Origin: Brevundimonas sp. AJA228-03
Lineage (GTDB): Bacteria; Pseudomonadota; Alphaproteobacteria; Caulobacterales; Caulobacteraceae
Length of the DNA: 64,000 nt
Assembly (NCBI RefSeq): GCF_017795885.1
Contig: NZ_CP059297.1
Span: 682,001-746,000, forward strand
Direction: 5' to 3'
Shown here one piece after another: positions 42,361 through 52,363 of the stretch. The position numbers and the translations under genes were made by a program. Under the pieces are notes generated by a model. The model ran no database searches. It was given only the letters and a program-made list of their open reading frames with translations, and had not been told where the DNA came from. The stretch's first letter is position 1. Each line of letters starts with the position of its first letter.

Positions 42361-45231
42361 ATGAAGACCTTTCGCATCAAAACACTGTGCCTTTCGGGCA
42401 GCGCCGTCGCCGCCCTGTCGATCGGAATTCTGGCGCTGCCGACGACCGGCATGGCTCAGACGACGCCCGAGCCTGACACCGTTGTCGACGAGATCGTCGT
42501 CACCGGTTCGCGCATCCAGCGCCGTGACGCGGACTCGGTCGGGCCGCTGCTGACCCTGACGGCTGAGGACATCCGCAACTCCGGGGCGATCTCGGTCGGT
42601 GACCTGCTGCAACGCCTGCCGTCTGCGGGCGTCAGCCTGAACAGCAACGGCACACAGGGCACATCCTACGGGGCCTCCTCGATCAACCTGCGCTACCTCG
42701 GCGGGGCGGAAGGCAGCGGCAACCGGGTGCTGGTCCTGGTGGACGGGCATCGCTGGGTCGATGGCGTGGGCCAGCGGGGCTTTCGCGACTTCGTCGATCT
42801 GAACACCGTCCCGCTGGGGATGATCGAAGGTATCGAAGTGCTGAAGGATGGGGCCTCGGCCATCTACGGCGCCGACGCCATCGCGGGCGTGGTGAACGTC
42901 CAGACCATCAGGGATTTCGACGGCGTCCGCCTGTCGGCCCGGACCGGCATCACCTCCGAAGGTGACGGCCAGCAGTATTCGGCCACCGCCAACCTTGGCC
43001 GCCGGTTCGAGAACAGCTCGGTCATCCTGTCGGCCAGCTATGCGCGTGAGGATGCGATCCTCACCTCGGACCGCGAACGGACGACGCTCAGCCTGGTGCC
43101 GTTGACGGCTCCCGGGACCAGCCCGCGCGGCCTGTTCATCCTGCCGGGCCTGTCGAACAACGCCTATTTCGGGACCGCAACCGGGTTCGCCGCCTCCGCC
43201 ACGCCCGTGACGGCCCTCGCGCTCGGCGGCTATGGCGCGGGCAATCTGGCCGACAACAGCTTCCGCACCGCCGTCCTGCCCGACGACTTCTACAACACCC
43301 AGGCCCAGGGCATTTATTCGGCCGGCCCCAGCGAGCGGTATGGCGTCTATGGGCGCTTCCGGACGCAGTTGTCTGACAATATCTCCTTCCATCTCGAAGG
43401 GCTCTACAACCGTCGTCAGTCGAACCAGCTGTTCTCGCCTGTGCTGCTGGACATCGGCGGCACAGCCGGGACGATCCGGGGCTATTCCCTCGCCAACAAC
43501 CATCCTTTCAATCCGTTCGGAACCGCCAATGGCGTGCCGGTCGCCAACGCCCTGACCTTCGCCGCCACCCAGGCGTGGCGGGTCCGCAAGGTGCTGACCG
43601 ACGTGGGCAATCGCGACAACATCCAGGACGTCGAGACCTACCGCATCGCTGCCGGAGCCGAGGGCACGTTCAACGCCGTGGGTCGTGAATGGTCGTGGGA
43701 TGTCTTTGGCAGCTGGTCCAAGAACGAGATTCACTCCTCTGCGCTGAACGGCGTGAACTACGAGAATCTGTTCCGGGGCCTGGGCAATCCGGCCAACTGC
43801 CTTGCTTCGGCGGGTTGCGTGCCGATCAATCTGTTCGCGCCGATGACAGCCGAAATGGCCAGCTACATCCGGTTCACGACGCGGGAGTACAACTCCACCG
43901 AACTGTTCGATCTGACCTACAACATTACCGGCGACCTGTTCGAGCTGCCGGCCGGTCCGCTGTCGGTCGCGGCGGGCTACGAGTACCGCCAGAACAAGGC
44001 CACCGACCGGCCCGACGTCTATGCCAACTCGACACCCGTGCTGTTGTCGAATCTCTACACGACGACCACCGCCCAGACCCGGGTGCCGACCGTCGGCGAG
44101 TACGCCCTGCACGAGGGCTACCTGGAGCTGGCCATCCCCGTGTTGGCGGACATGCCGCTGGCCCACCGCCTCGATGTCAGCCTGGCCGCGCGCTATTCCA
44201 ACTACGACACCGTCGGCGACGCCACGACGATCAAGGCGGGCGTGGGCTGGCGACCGGTCGAGGACCTGCTTGTCCGGGGCACCTATTCGCAAGGCTTCCG
44301 GGCACCGTCGATCCTGGAACTGTTCCAGGGCGGCCGCGAGGTCAGCATCCAGGCGATCGATCCGTGCAACGGCGGCGCAGCGGCGCGGCCGACCCTGCCT
44401 GGCTGCGCCGGCATTCCGTCCAGCTACAACCAGGCCAACTTCAACCTGAACGGGCTTATTCCCGGCGTCACCTCCGGCAACCTGAACCTGGAACCGGAAA
44501 CGGCCGATACCTTCAGCGCCGGCTTCGCCTTACAGCCCGGTGCTGTTCCCGGCCTGACGCTGACGGCCGACTGGTATGATATCAAGATCAATGATGCGAT
44601 CGCTTCCCAGGCGGCGGCCCAGATCCTGGGGCTGTGCGCGGCCCGGGCCGGCGCCTTCTGCGACCTGGTCAGGCGCGATCCGGCCACGGGGGCGGTGTCG
44701 CGCCTGACGCAAGGGTCGCAGAACCTTTCGGAGATTCGCACGTCGGGCATCGACGCGACGCTCCGTTACGAGTTCACCACCGACATCGGCCGCTTCGCCG
44801 CCGTGCTCGACACCTCCTACCTTGAGGAGTTCACGACCGTCAGCCCTGACCCGACAGGGGGTCCCGACATTCTGGATGAACGGGCCGGCAAGGGTGATCG
44901 CGCCCGCTCGACCTATCCGCACTGGAAGGGCCAGAGCTCGCTGCGCTGGAGCGACGGCCCGTGGATGGCGCTGTGGAGAGGCCGCTATATCGGCGAGAGT
45001 ACCGACATTGTGAACACGGTCAAGGACGACAAGACCGACGCCATCTTCTACCAGGATCTGGAAGGCAGCTATTCGTTCGACAGGCACGACGCCACGGTCA
45101 CGATCGGGGTCAGCAACCTGTTCGACGAACAGCCACCGGCGTCCTACGCCAACGCTCCCATCAACTACGACATCTATACCTATGATGCCCGTGGTCGCAG
45201 CGCCTACATTCGTGTCGGACTTCAGTTCTAG
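42361..45231 (+). CDS. TonB-dependent outer-membrane receptor
   Basis: A 956-residue receptor. Signal peptide ends near MAQ (residue 35). A TonB-box-like VDEIVVTGSRI is followed by the plug domain (LTAEDIRNSGAISVGDLLQRLPSAG in parts, VLVLVDGHRW, IEVLKDGASAIYGADAIAGVVNV), then a large beta-barrel ending GLQF with terminal Phe. The substrate is not a known siderophore by context: the operon goes on with an AbgT transporter and a hydrolase. ATG 42361 is chosen for the signal peptide; upstream frame is shadow. Confidence 0.93.
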   Translation: MKTFRIKTLCLSGSAVAALSIGILALPTTGMAQTTPEPDTVVDEIVVTGSRIQRRDADSVGPLLTLTAEDIRNSGAISVGDLLQRLPSAGVSLNSNGTQGTSYGASSINLRYLGGAEGSGNRVLVLVDGHRWVDGVGQRGFRDFVDLNTVPLGMIEGIEVLKDGASAIYGADAIAGVVNVQTIRDFDGVRLSARTGITSEGDGQQYSATANLGRRFENSSVILSASYAREDAILTSDRERTTLSLVPLTAPGTSPRGLFILPGLSNNAYFGTATGFAASATPVTALALGGYGAGNLADNSFRTAVLPDDFYNTQAQGIYSAGPSERYGVYGRFRTQLSDNISFHLEGLYNRRQSNQLFSPVLLDIGGTAGTIRGYSLANNHPFNPFGTANGVPVANALTFAATQAWRVRKVLTDVGNRDNIQDVETYRIAAGAEGTFNAVGREWSWDVFGSWSKNEIHSSALNGVNYENLFRGLGNPANCLASAGCVPINLFAPMTAEMASYIRFTTREYNSTELFDLTYNITGDLFELPAGPLSVAAGYEYRQNKATDRPDVYANSTPVLLSNLYTTTTAQTRVPTVGEYALHEGYLELAIPVLADMPLAHRLDVSLAARYSNYDTVGDATTIKAGVGWRPVEDLLVRGTYSQGFRAPSILELFQGGREVSIQAIDPCNGGAAARPTLPGCAGIPSSYNQANFNLNGLIPGVTSGNLNLEPETADTFSAGFALQPGAVPGLTLTADWYDIKINDAIASQAAAQILGLCAARAGAFCDLVRRDPATGAVSRLTQGSQNLSEIRTSGIDATLRYEFTTDIGRFAAVLDTSYLEEFTTVSPDPTGGPDILDERAGKGDRARSTYPHWKGQSSLRWSDGPWMALWRGRYIGESTDIVNTVKDDKTDAIFYQDLEGSYSFDRHDATVTIGVSNLFDEQPPASYANAPINYDIYTYDARGRSAYIRVGLQF

Positions 45232-45246
45232 GGTTCAGTCGACACC

Positions 45247-46845
45247 ATGACGGACGTCGCCGACCCCGGCCCCGGTGCGGGCCCCGGCCCCTCGCGCAAG
45301 CGAGGGGGGTGGCTTGACCGGATCGAGCGGCTGGGCAACGCCCTGCCCGATCCGGTCTTCATCCTCGTGGGCTGCATTATGGTGCTGGTCGCCGTATCGG
45401 TTCTGGCGGCAGAGGCCGGCTGGAGTGCGATCAACCCGATAACCGGCGAGCGTCTGGCGGCGGCCAGCCTGTTGTCGGGCGAGAATGTCACGCGCCTTCT
45501 GGTGGACATGCCCGAGACCCTGACGCGGTTCCCCCCGCTGGGACTCGTGCTGACGGTCATGCTGGGAGCGGCGGTGGCCGAGCGATCGGGCCTGTTCGCG
45601 GCATTGCTGGGCGGCGGCGTGCGGCGGCTGCCCACCCGGTTCCTGACGCCCGCGGTCTTCATCATCGGCCTGTTCTCGCATCATGCCGCGGACGCGGCCT
45701 ATGTCGTTCTGATCCCGTTGACGGCCCTGATCTTCGCCAAGGCTGGGCGCCATCCCATCGCCGGCGTGGCTATCGCCTATGCGGGCATCTCCGGAGCCTT
45801 CGCGGGCAATGTCATCCCGGGGCAGTTCGACCTCCTGATGCTGGGCATCACCGGCCCGGCGGCCCAGTTGATCGACCCGACATACGGCGTCAATCCGCTG
45901 GGGAACTGGTGGTTTACCCTCGCGATCGGCGTGCTGTTCACACCCATCGCCTGGTTCGTCACGGATCGCATCATCGAGCCCCGCCTGGGGCGCTGGTCGG
46001 GACAGATGCCCGACGGCGTCGAAGAGGCTGACGGGCTGGGCGTGCTCGCGCCGGCGCAACGCCGGGGGCTGATGTGGGCGGGACTGGTGGCGCTGACCGT
46101 CGTCGCGGTCTTCGCGGCCCTGACCCTGTGGCCCGGGGGCGGGCCGCTGATCGACACGACCGCCGAGGGGCCAAAGCGCCTGGCCCCCTTCTACGGTGCC
46201 CTGGTCGCCGCCTTCATGATCCTGTTTCTGGGGTGCGGCTGGGCCTATGGGGCGGTCTCGGGCGCCATCACGTCTCATCGGACACTCGTGAGGATGATGG
46301 CCGACGGAATGCGGGACGTCGCGCCCTATATCGTCCTGGCCTTCTTCGCGGCTCACTTCGTCGCCATGTTCGCCTGGTCGAACCTGGGGCCCGTCCTGGC
46401 GGTCACGGGCGCCGATGCATTGAAGGCTCTGGACCTGCCCCGGCCGCTACTGCTGGTGTCGCTGCTGGGAATGTCGTCCGGGCTTGATCTCGTCATCGGT
46501 TCCGCCTCGGCCAAATGGAGCGCCATGGCGCCGGTCGTGGTGCCGATGCTGATGCTGCTGGGCGTGTCGCCGGAGATGACCACGGCTGCCTACCGGATGG
46601 GCGATTCCATCTTCAACATCGTCACGCCGCTGGCCAGCAACTTCCCCCTCGTTCTCATCATCAGCCAGCGGTGGAAGCCCGATTTCGGCATCGGTTCAAT
46701 GATCGCCCTGATGCTGCCCTACAGCATCGCCTTCGGTCTGGCGGGGATTGCGCTGGTCACCGTCTGGGTCTCCTTCGCCCTACCGGTCGGGCCGGGAGCC
46801 CCGGCGACCTATACGCCGCCTGCCGCCGTCGTTCAGACGTCATGA
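45247..46845 (+). CDS. AbgT family transporter
   Basis: A 532-residue inner-membrane protein of the AbgT family (p-aminobenzoyl-glutamate transporters; some relatives export sulfonamides). Some 11-13 hydrophobic helices are present. Family marks include the N-terminal LDRIERLGNALPDPVFIL, LFSHHAADAAYVVLIPL, AGISGAFAGNVIPGQFD and SGLDLVIGSASAKWSAMAPVVVPML. It lies 15 bp after the receptor gene and its stop overlaps the hydrolase start (ATGA). The direction of transport is not determined by sequence. Confidence 0.92.
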   Translation: MTDVADPGPGAGPGPSRKRGGWLDRIERLGNALPDPVFILVGCIMVLVAVSVLAAEAGWSAINPITGERLAAASLLSGENVTRLLVDMPETLTRFPPLGLVLTVMLGAAVAERSGLFAALLGGGVRRLPTRFLTPAVFIIGLFSHHAADAAYVVLIPLTALIFAKAGRHPIAGVAIAYAGISGAFAGNVIPGQFDLLMLGITGPAAQLIDPTYGVNPLGNWWFTLAIGVLFTPIAWFVTDRIIEPRLGRWSGQMPDGVEEADGLGVLAPAQRRGLMWAGLVALTVVAVFAALTLWPGGGPLIDTTAEGPKRLAPFYGALVAAFMILFLGCGWAYGAVSGAITSHRTLVRMMADGMRDVAPYIVLAFFAAHFVAMFAWSNLGPVLAVTGADALKALDLPRPLLLVSLLGMSSGLDLVIGSASAKWSAMAPVVVPMLMLLGVSPEMTTAAYRMGDSIFNIVTPLASNFPLVLIISQRWKPDFGIGSMIALMLPYSIAFGLAGIALVTVWVSFALPVGPGAPATYTPPAAVVQTS

Positions 46846-48728
46846 CGGTCGTCGACGTCATCGCCCCGCCCGAGGTCGCCCTGCCCGAGGTCGCCGTGGT
46901 CGTGATCCGCGACGTCATGGTGCCCATGCGCGACGGGGTCAGGCTGGCCACGGACGTCTATCTGCCAGCGGACACGCCCCGGCCGCGCAGCGTGATCCTG
47001 GAACGCACACCCTACGACAAGTCGGGGACCAACCATGCAGACCGGACGCTGGCCCTGCCCCAGCCGCGATCGAAGCCCGAAATCGCCACGGATTTCGCCC
47101 GGGCCGGTTATGTCTATGTCCTGCAGGACTGCCGGGGGCGCTATGGGTCCGAAGGGGTGTTCAGCAAATACCTGAACGAGGCCGACGACGGGTTCGACAC
47201 CTTGAACTGGCTCATCGACCAACCCTGGTGCGACGGGCGCGTCGGGATGACCGGCCTGTCCTATTCCGCCCATGTCCAGGCAGCGGTCGCGGCCCTGGGC
47301 CATCCGGCTTTGGCAGCGCTGTTCATGGACTCAGGCGGCTTCTCGAGCGGATATCACAGCGGCATTCGTCAGGGCGGCGCCTTCGAGCTGAAGCAACTCA
47401 CCTGGGCCTACAAACACGCACTGCTGGCTCCGGCCACGGCCGCCGACCCCGCGCGACGCGCAGCGCTGGAGGCCCAGGACATCGGAGTCTGGACGCGGGT
47501 GAACCCCTGGCGGCACGGGCATTCGCCGCTGACCGCTGCGCCGGAATACGAGGATTTCGTCGTCGGACTATGGTCGCGGGAGACCTTCGGCCCGTTCTGG
47601 GAACAGCCCGACATATGCGCCGCCGCCCACTACGGCCGGTTCAGCGATGTCCCCATGGTCTTCATGAGCAGCTGGTACGACCCCTATGCGCTGGCGGCCA
47701 CCGAGAATTTCGCCGCGCTCCGTCGGACGAAGAAGGGGCCGGTCAGGCTGGTCATGGGGCCCTGGACACATGGCCAACGCTCGGTCAGCCATGCGGGCGA
47801 CGTCGAGTTCGGCCCGGATGCCACCCTCGACGGACAGCTGGCGGACGACTACGTCGCCCTGCGCCTGGCCTGGTTCGACAGACATCTGCGTCGCATCCCC
47901 TCGGCGGCCGAGCCACTGGCGTCATCGGTAAGCCTGTTCGTCATGGGCGGCGGATCGGGAAGGCGAACGACCGGGGGTCGTCTCGACCACGGGGGTCGGT
48001 GGGAACAGGAAGCCGAATGGCCGCCGGCCGCAGCGGTCCCCACGGCCTTCCACCTCTCCGCCGACGGCGGGCTTTCGACCCGGTGTGCGTCTTGTGGCCA
48101 GCGCGACTGGCGTCACGACCCGGCGAATCCCGTGCCCACCATCGGCGGCGCCGTCGCCTCCGGCGCGCCCCTGATGGCGGCGGGCGGGTTCGACCAGCGC
48201 GAGACGGGAGACCTCTATGGCGCGACTGTACCGGGTCGGGCACTCGCGGATCGGGATGACGTGCTCATATTCCAGACCCCCCCCCTGGAGGCCCCCGTCG
48301 AGGTCATCGGGCCAATCGTGGCGCGACTGTGGGTCTCGTCGACCGCAGTCGACACCGACGTGACCATCAAGCTGGTGGACGTCTATCCTCCGAGCGCCGA
48401 CTATCCTGACGGCTATGCCCTGAACCTGACCCATGGCATCCTGCGCCTGCGGTTTCGCGACGGGTTCGAAACGGCGCAGCCGATGCGCCCGGGGGAAGTC
48501 TATGGCGTTGAGATTAAAGCCTTTCCGACCGCCAATCGGTTCGCTGCGGGCCACCGCATCCGGCTCGATATTGCCTCCAGCAACTTTCCGCATTTCGACG
48601 TCAATCCCGGGACGGGCGCAGCCGCAGGCGAGGCGAGCACGCCGGTCGTCGCGATCTGTACGCTTTACACCGGCCCCGATACGCCGTCGCAGATCACCCT
48701 CCCGGTTCGACCTGCCCGCGATCTCTGA
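46842..48728 (+). CDS. CocE/NonD family hydrolase
   Basis: A 628-residue hydrolase of the X-Pro dipeptidyl-peptidase/cocaine esterase superfamily. The alpha/beta core has MRDGVRLATDVYLP, LERTPYDKS, VLQDCRGRYGSEG and the nucleophile Ser140 in TGLSYSAH. The triad His is probably in GPWTHGQRS. A C-terminal jelly-roll domain follows from about residue 400. Relatives include glutaryl-7-ACA acylase and alpha-amino acid ester hydrolases. No signal peptide is seen, so hydrolysis should follow import. Start codon overlaps the AbgT stop. Confidence 0.9.
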   Translation: MTVVDVIAPPEVALPEVAVVVIRDVMVPMRDGVRLATDVYLPADTPRPRSVILERTPYDKSGTNHADRTLALPQPRSKPEIATDFARAGYVYVLQDCRGRYGSEGVFSKYLNEADDGFDTLNWLIDQPWCDGRVGMTGLSYSAHVQAAVAALGHPALAALFMDSGGFSSGYHSGIRQGGAFELKQLTWAYKHALLAPATAADPARRAALEAQDIGVWTRVNPWRHGHSPLTAAPEYEDFVVGLWSRETFGPFWEQPDICAAAHYGRFSDVPMVFMSSWYDPYALAATENFAALRRTKKGPVRLVMGPWTHGQRSVSHAGDVEFGPDATLDGQLADDYVALRLAWFDRHLRRIPSAAEPLASSVSLFVMGGGSGRRTTGGRLDHGGRWEQEAEWPPAAAVPTAFHLSADGGLSTRCASCGQRDWRHDPANPVPTIGGAVASGAPLMAAGGFDQRETGDLYGATVPGRALADRDDVLIFQTPPLEAPVEVIGPIVARLWVSSTAVDTDVTIKLVDVYPPSADYPDGYALNLTHGILRLRFRDGFETAQPMRPGEVYGVEIKAFPTANRFAAGHRIRLDIASSNFPHFDVNPGTGAAAGEASTPVVAICTLYTGPDTPSQITLPVRPARDL

Positions 48729-48731
48729 GCG

Positions 48732-49643
48732 ATGAGCACGATCGGGCAGGACGCGCGTCATCCGATCCGGCTCCGGGCGCTGAGGATCTTCAGCGCGATC
48801 GTGCGGCTGGGCTCGGTGACGGCGGCCGCCCGCCAGAACGCCGTCAGCCAGCCGGCCGCCAGCCGCCTCCTGGGCCAGCTGGAGAGCGACGTCGGGTTCG
48901 AGCTGTTCCACCGCGACCGGGGGCGGTTGTTTCTGACCGCCGATGGTCTGTTGCTGCATCAGGAGGTCGAGCGTGCGCTGGACAATGTCGAAAGGGTCCA
49001 GTCGCTGGCCCGCGACATCTCCAGCTTCCGGGTCGGCCATCTGCGGCTGGTGGCCCCGCCGAGCTTTCTCGAGGCGATCCTGCCCGACCTGATCACCCGC
49101 TTTCTGGAGCAATATCCCCAGGTCCATCTGTCGATCGATTCCCATGGCGTCGAAGTGGCCAAGGCGATGATCGCCTCGCGCGCCGTGGATGCAGGCTTTG
49201 TCAAATTGCCGCACAACCGCGCCGACCTGTATGCCGAGACGGTCCTGGAAAGCGGGACCGCCTGCGTGCTTCACCACAGCCATCCGCTGGCGGCCAGGGC
49301 GACGATCGACGCCGCAGACCTGCGCGGCGTGCCCCTGATCCTGCTGGGACAGGGTCAGCGGTTCCGGGGCCAGGTCGAGGGGGCCCTGGCCGACGCGGGT
49401 GTCGTCCCCCGGGTCAAGGTTGAAACCCACACCATCGCCTCGGCCTGCGCATTGGCGGCGCGCGGCGTCGGCGTCGCCATCGTCAACGAAACCCTGGCCA
49501 CAGCCTATGTGCGAGACGGGACCGTCCTGAGACGCTTCACGCCGGGCATCCGACACGAATATGCGTTTGCGACATCGGCGGGCACAGAGCACAACCGCCT
49601 CGCCGAGGCCTTTCTGGCCGTTCTGCGAGCCAGCCCGCTATAG
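48732..49643 (+). CDS. LysR family transcriptional regulator
   Basis: A 303-residue LysR regulator. N-terminal winged helix: LRALRIFSAIVRLGSVTAAARQNAVSQPAASRLLGQLE in parts, then LFHRDRGRLFLTADG. The effector domain begins near residue 100 (GHLRLVAPPSFLEAILPDL). It is the last gene of the receptor-AbgT-hydrolase operon, 3 bp after the hydrolase stop, so it may sense the imported compound or its product and control the divergent promoter region at 42177-42360. A GGCGTGG/CCATGCC hairpin follows near 49644. Confidence 0.92.
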   Translation: MSTIGQDARHPIRLRALRIFSAIVRLGSVTAAARQNAVSQPAASRLLGQLESDVGFELFHRDRGRLFLTADGLLLHQEVERALDNVERVQSLARDISSFRVGHLRLVAPPSFLEAILPDLITRFLEQYPQVHLSIDSHGVEVAKAMIASRAVDAGFVKLPHNRADLYAETVLESGTACVLHHSHPLAARATIDAADLRGVPLILLGQGQRFRGQVEGALADAGVVPRVKVETHTIASACALAARGVGVAIVNETLATAYVRDGTVLRRFTPGIRHEYAFATSAGTEHNRLAEAFLAVLRASPL

Positions 49644-50110
49644 GCGTGGGTTCGATTGCCATGCCTTGCGCCACGGTCCCGTGGCTTGCAGGGAGCACAG
49701 CGTCCGGATGGTGTCAGGCCATTTGAGATCTGACGATGACGATCGAACAACGGCCAGCCGCTCCGGCACCATCGGCGCTTCAGGGGACGCAGGGCTGTCC
49801 GGCGTGATGACCCCATGCGACCGCCGCGCGCCAACCCGGCCGACGAACGGCCTTATGTGGCCCAGGAAAGGTGGTGCCGCTGAGGTGGCCCGACCGCCTG
49901 GCCCCACCTTGCGAAGGCGTACTCAGCCCGTCCGGCCAGGCCCGGTACCGGTAAACCGGCCCTGATCCAGTGACGAGACCTCCGTTCCAACCAGCCTTGA
50001 TCGGAGTCCGCTCGAGGGGCGGGCCAGGGGATCCGGCTGCCGGGCAGGCGCAACGATAGACGGGACAGGCCGCGCCAGGCCGACGAGGTCGGCCCGGCGC
50101 ACACTCCGGC
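49644..50110. other. Gene-poor region between LysR and the autotransporter
   Basis: About 467 bp between convergent genes. Just after the LysR stop, GGCGTGG and CCATGCC form a 7-bp stem with a GTTCGATTG loop, a possible terminator. A second near-palindrome, CAGGCCCGGT/ACCGGCCCTG, lies near 49938-49964. Frames on both strands stay open for 80-130 codons but have no recognisable family; they may be decayed sequence. Confidence 0.5.
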
Positions 50111-52363
50111 TCAGAAGGTCAGACGGGCTTCCGCAGCCAGATGATACTCGCCCCGGTCCGTCAGGTCCGCGCCACCCCGCAGGCGGGCAGACCAGGTCTC
50201 GCTGTCCTCAAGCGTGTAGCTGCCCTCGATGAGCACCGGCCGGCCCGTGACGTCGGCGAGCGGGGACTGACGGTGAACGACTTCGGTTTCGAGGCCGTCT
50301 GCCGTGGGCGCCATATAGTCCAGGTAGAGATGACCGGAAACGGCCTGCGGCGCGGCGCGCAGCCCGACAGCCAGGCTTTCCCGCATGGCGGCCTTGCCTG
50401 GCATGACCCGTGTGAAACGGGCGCCGACTTCCGCCGAAACAAGAACGCCGTCCGAAAAACGGATCGGTCCCTGCGTCGCTGGCGCGGCAATCGCCGTGGT
50501 CTCGGCGGCACCATAGACTTCCCAGGCGCCGAAGGTGCGACTGGCCGCCAGCCCCACACTGTGGAGCACGACCGGCGCATCGAAGCTCGAGAGATCGGAG
50601 GCCAGGTCATAGTAGCCATGGCGCTGGACCATGCTCGTCACACTGACGCCGACAAGCGTGCGCTCGTCCGGCCGGGCCCAGTATCCCACGCCGACCGCGG
50701 ACTGGCGCAGGGGGGAACGCTCCATGGCCATATAGGCGTTGAAGGCCTCGGCGTCCGGCCCACCGGCCCGCAGATAGCCGTCGTCCTCGCTGAGGCCGGG
50801 GCTCCCGTCGAGCGACGTCGCGCCGAACATGACCAGCCGACCCCCCCTGTTCATCGGCACGCTCACGCCTGTCAGGGCGGAGCGGCCCAGAAGATCCGAC
50901 GATGCAAAGAAGCCCAGGGGCCTAAGGCCCGGGTCAGACGCGAAGTCCGAGCGGGATTCGGTGGCGCCGGTCAGGCGGAAGGCGACGACTGCGCCGCCCA
51001 GGGGTGCGTCCATACCCGCGCGCAGTGTCCGGTCCGCTACGAGCCGCCCGGTCCCGGTACGGGCACGGGGGCCAAAGCCGACATAGGCGACAGGGACCGA
51101 AGGGCCGGCGAAGAAGGTCTGGGCCCAGTCGCCCTGGGACCCCATGTCGATCGCCGAGGCACCGCCCATTCCCGGATCCCGCGCAGCCTCACGGATCGAG
51201 AAGTTGCTGACCTGGTCCAGGGCGTAGTCACGACCATAGGCATCGAACGCCGTCAGGGCGGAAAGCAGTCCGGGCGTGTTTCCCATGACCGAGGCGACGG
51301 TCATCGATGCGCCTGACACGACGACCTTCTGGCCGCCCGGCGCGACGATCGCCGTCGTGCCGGCGTTCTGGAACGCCCGTTCGACGTTCAGAAGCCCTCT
51401 GCCGTAGACGGGATCGACGCCTCTCGCGCCGATGTCCGTGGCCGAGTTCAACAGGATGTCGGCGACCGTGGCGGGATTGTCCTTCAGGACCGGCCAGCGC
51501 CCCTCAAGCAGCGCGGCTGCCCCCGCGACGACCGGGGTCGCCATACTGGTTCCGGACATATAGCCGTAGGCATTGCCGGGCAGATTCGCATAGATCATCT
51601 CGCCGGGGGCAACGATGAAACGGTTTTTCCATTTCATGTTTTCGGCGCAGGCGGTGGCGCCGGTGGCCAGCAGGCAGCCCTCGCCGGGACGGTTGGAAAA
51701 GGTCGAGATCGTTCCCGCCAGATTCACGCTGCCGACCAGAAGCAATCGGGAAAGCGCGGTTCTTGCGTCCGCGGCAGCGACGGGGATCGCCTCATTGCCG
51801 AGCGCGATACCATCGTTGCCGGCCGCCTTGACGAAGAGCATGCCCGAGAGCGGGGTGCTGGCCATCGTCCGGATTTCGGACGGGCTCAGGCACAAGGCCA
51901 TGCGTGCGCATCCGAAGCTCATGCTGGCGATGCTGGACTTGCGTTTGGCCGCGTCGGTCCAGGCGGCGATCAGACCATTGCCGCTGGCGACATAGCCCTG
52001 GCTGTCAAACACAGCATAGTTGAGAACTGTGGTGCCCGTGGCCGTGCCATATCGGGCTCCGGCGATGGTGCCGGCCGTGTGCGAGCCGTGCGTGCTATAG
52101 GACGAAAAAATTCCGGCGTTGGGCACCAGATTGCTGCACCGCCCGGCAAGATCCGCAGACCGGCAATCGGCCAGGCCGTCGTAGAGGCCGACAATGACGC
52201 CGGAACCGCCCTTGGCACTGGACACGAGATTCGGGGTCAATCTGATCAGCGCCCATTCGGCAGCATTGGGACTTGACGCCGGGAATGCCGTCTGACCCCG
52301 GGTCGGGACAGGGGCGGCCAGGATCAGTGAAAACACGGCCGCAGCAAATAATCTCCGCACCAC
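50111..52363 (-). CDS. Subtilisin-like serine protease autotransporter
   Basis: A 750-residue type V secreted protease. A signal peptide ends near TRGQ. The S8 catalytic residues are Asp62 (VGLYDG), His92 (THGSHTAG) and Ser in GTSMATPVVAGAAAL (about residue 270). The region from about 480 to the end is a beta-barrel translocator, ending in the aromatic RLTF typical of outer-membrane proteins. The passenger lacks long repeats. The start is a GTG at 52363 (or the next GTG) behind GGGG. A 500-bp AT-rich leader lies upstream. Confidence 0.9.
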   Translation of the reverse strand: MVRRLFAAAVFSLILAAPVPTRGQTAFPASSPNAAEWALIRLTPNLVSSAKGGSGVIVGLYDGLADCRSADLAGRCSNLVPNAGIFSSYSTHGSHTAGTIAGARYGTATGTTVLNYAVFDSQGYVASGNGLIAAWTDAAKRKSSIASMSFGCARMALCLSPSEIRTMASTPLSGMLFVKAAGNDGIALGNEAIPVAAADARTALSRLLLVGSVNLAGTISTFSNRPGEGCLLATGATACAENMKWKNRFIVAPGEMIYANLPGNAYGYMSGTSMATPVVAGAAALLEGRWPVLKDNPATVADILLNSATDIGARGVDPVYGRGLLNVERAFQNAGTTAIVAPGGQKVVVSGASMTVASVMGNTPGLLSALTAFDAYGRDYALDQVSNFSIREAARDPGMGGASAIDMGSQGDWAQTFFAGPSVPVAYVGFGPRARTGTGRLVADRTLRAGMDAPLGGAVVAFRLTGATESRSDFASDPGLRPLGFFASSDLLGRSALTGVSVPMNRGGRLVMFGATSLDGSPGLSEDDGYLRAGGPDAEAFNAYMAMERSPLRQSAVGVGYWARPDERTLVGVSVTSMVQRHGYYDLASDLSSFDAPVVLHSVGLAASRTFGAWEVYGAAETTAIAAPATQGPIRFSDGVLVSAEVGARFTRVMPGKAAMRESLAVGLRAAPQAVSGHLYLDYMAPTADGLETEVVHRQSPLADVTGRPVLIEGSYTLEDSETWSARLRGGADLTDRGEYHLAAEARLTF

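Noticed and set aside
41893..44292. A 799-codon minus-strand open frame opposite the TonB receptor
   Set aside because: Its composition is that of a GC-rich shadow frame; no family is recognisable, while the plus strand has a complete receptor.
49638..49670. tRNA-like GGGTTCGATTGCC after the LysR gene
   Set aside because: Only a T-arm-like stretch exists; the upstream sequence is the LysR coding region and no D-arm or anticodon arm can be formed. A simple hairpin explains it better.
49644..50110. Possible transposase remnant in the gap after LysR
   Set aside because: Frames are open on both strands but I could not recognise any transposase motif or terminal inverted repeats.
50141..51316. 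A 391-codon plus-strand open frame opposite the autotransporter
   Set aside because: Arg/Gly/Pro-rich shadow without family features.
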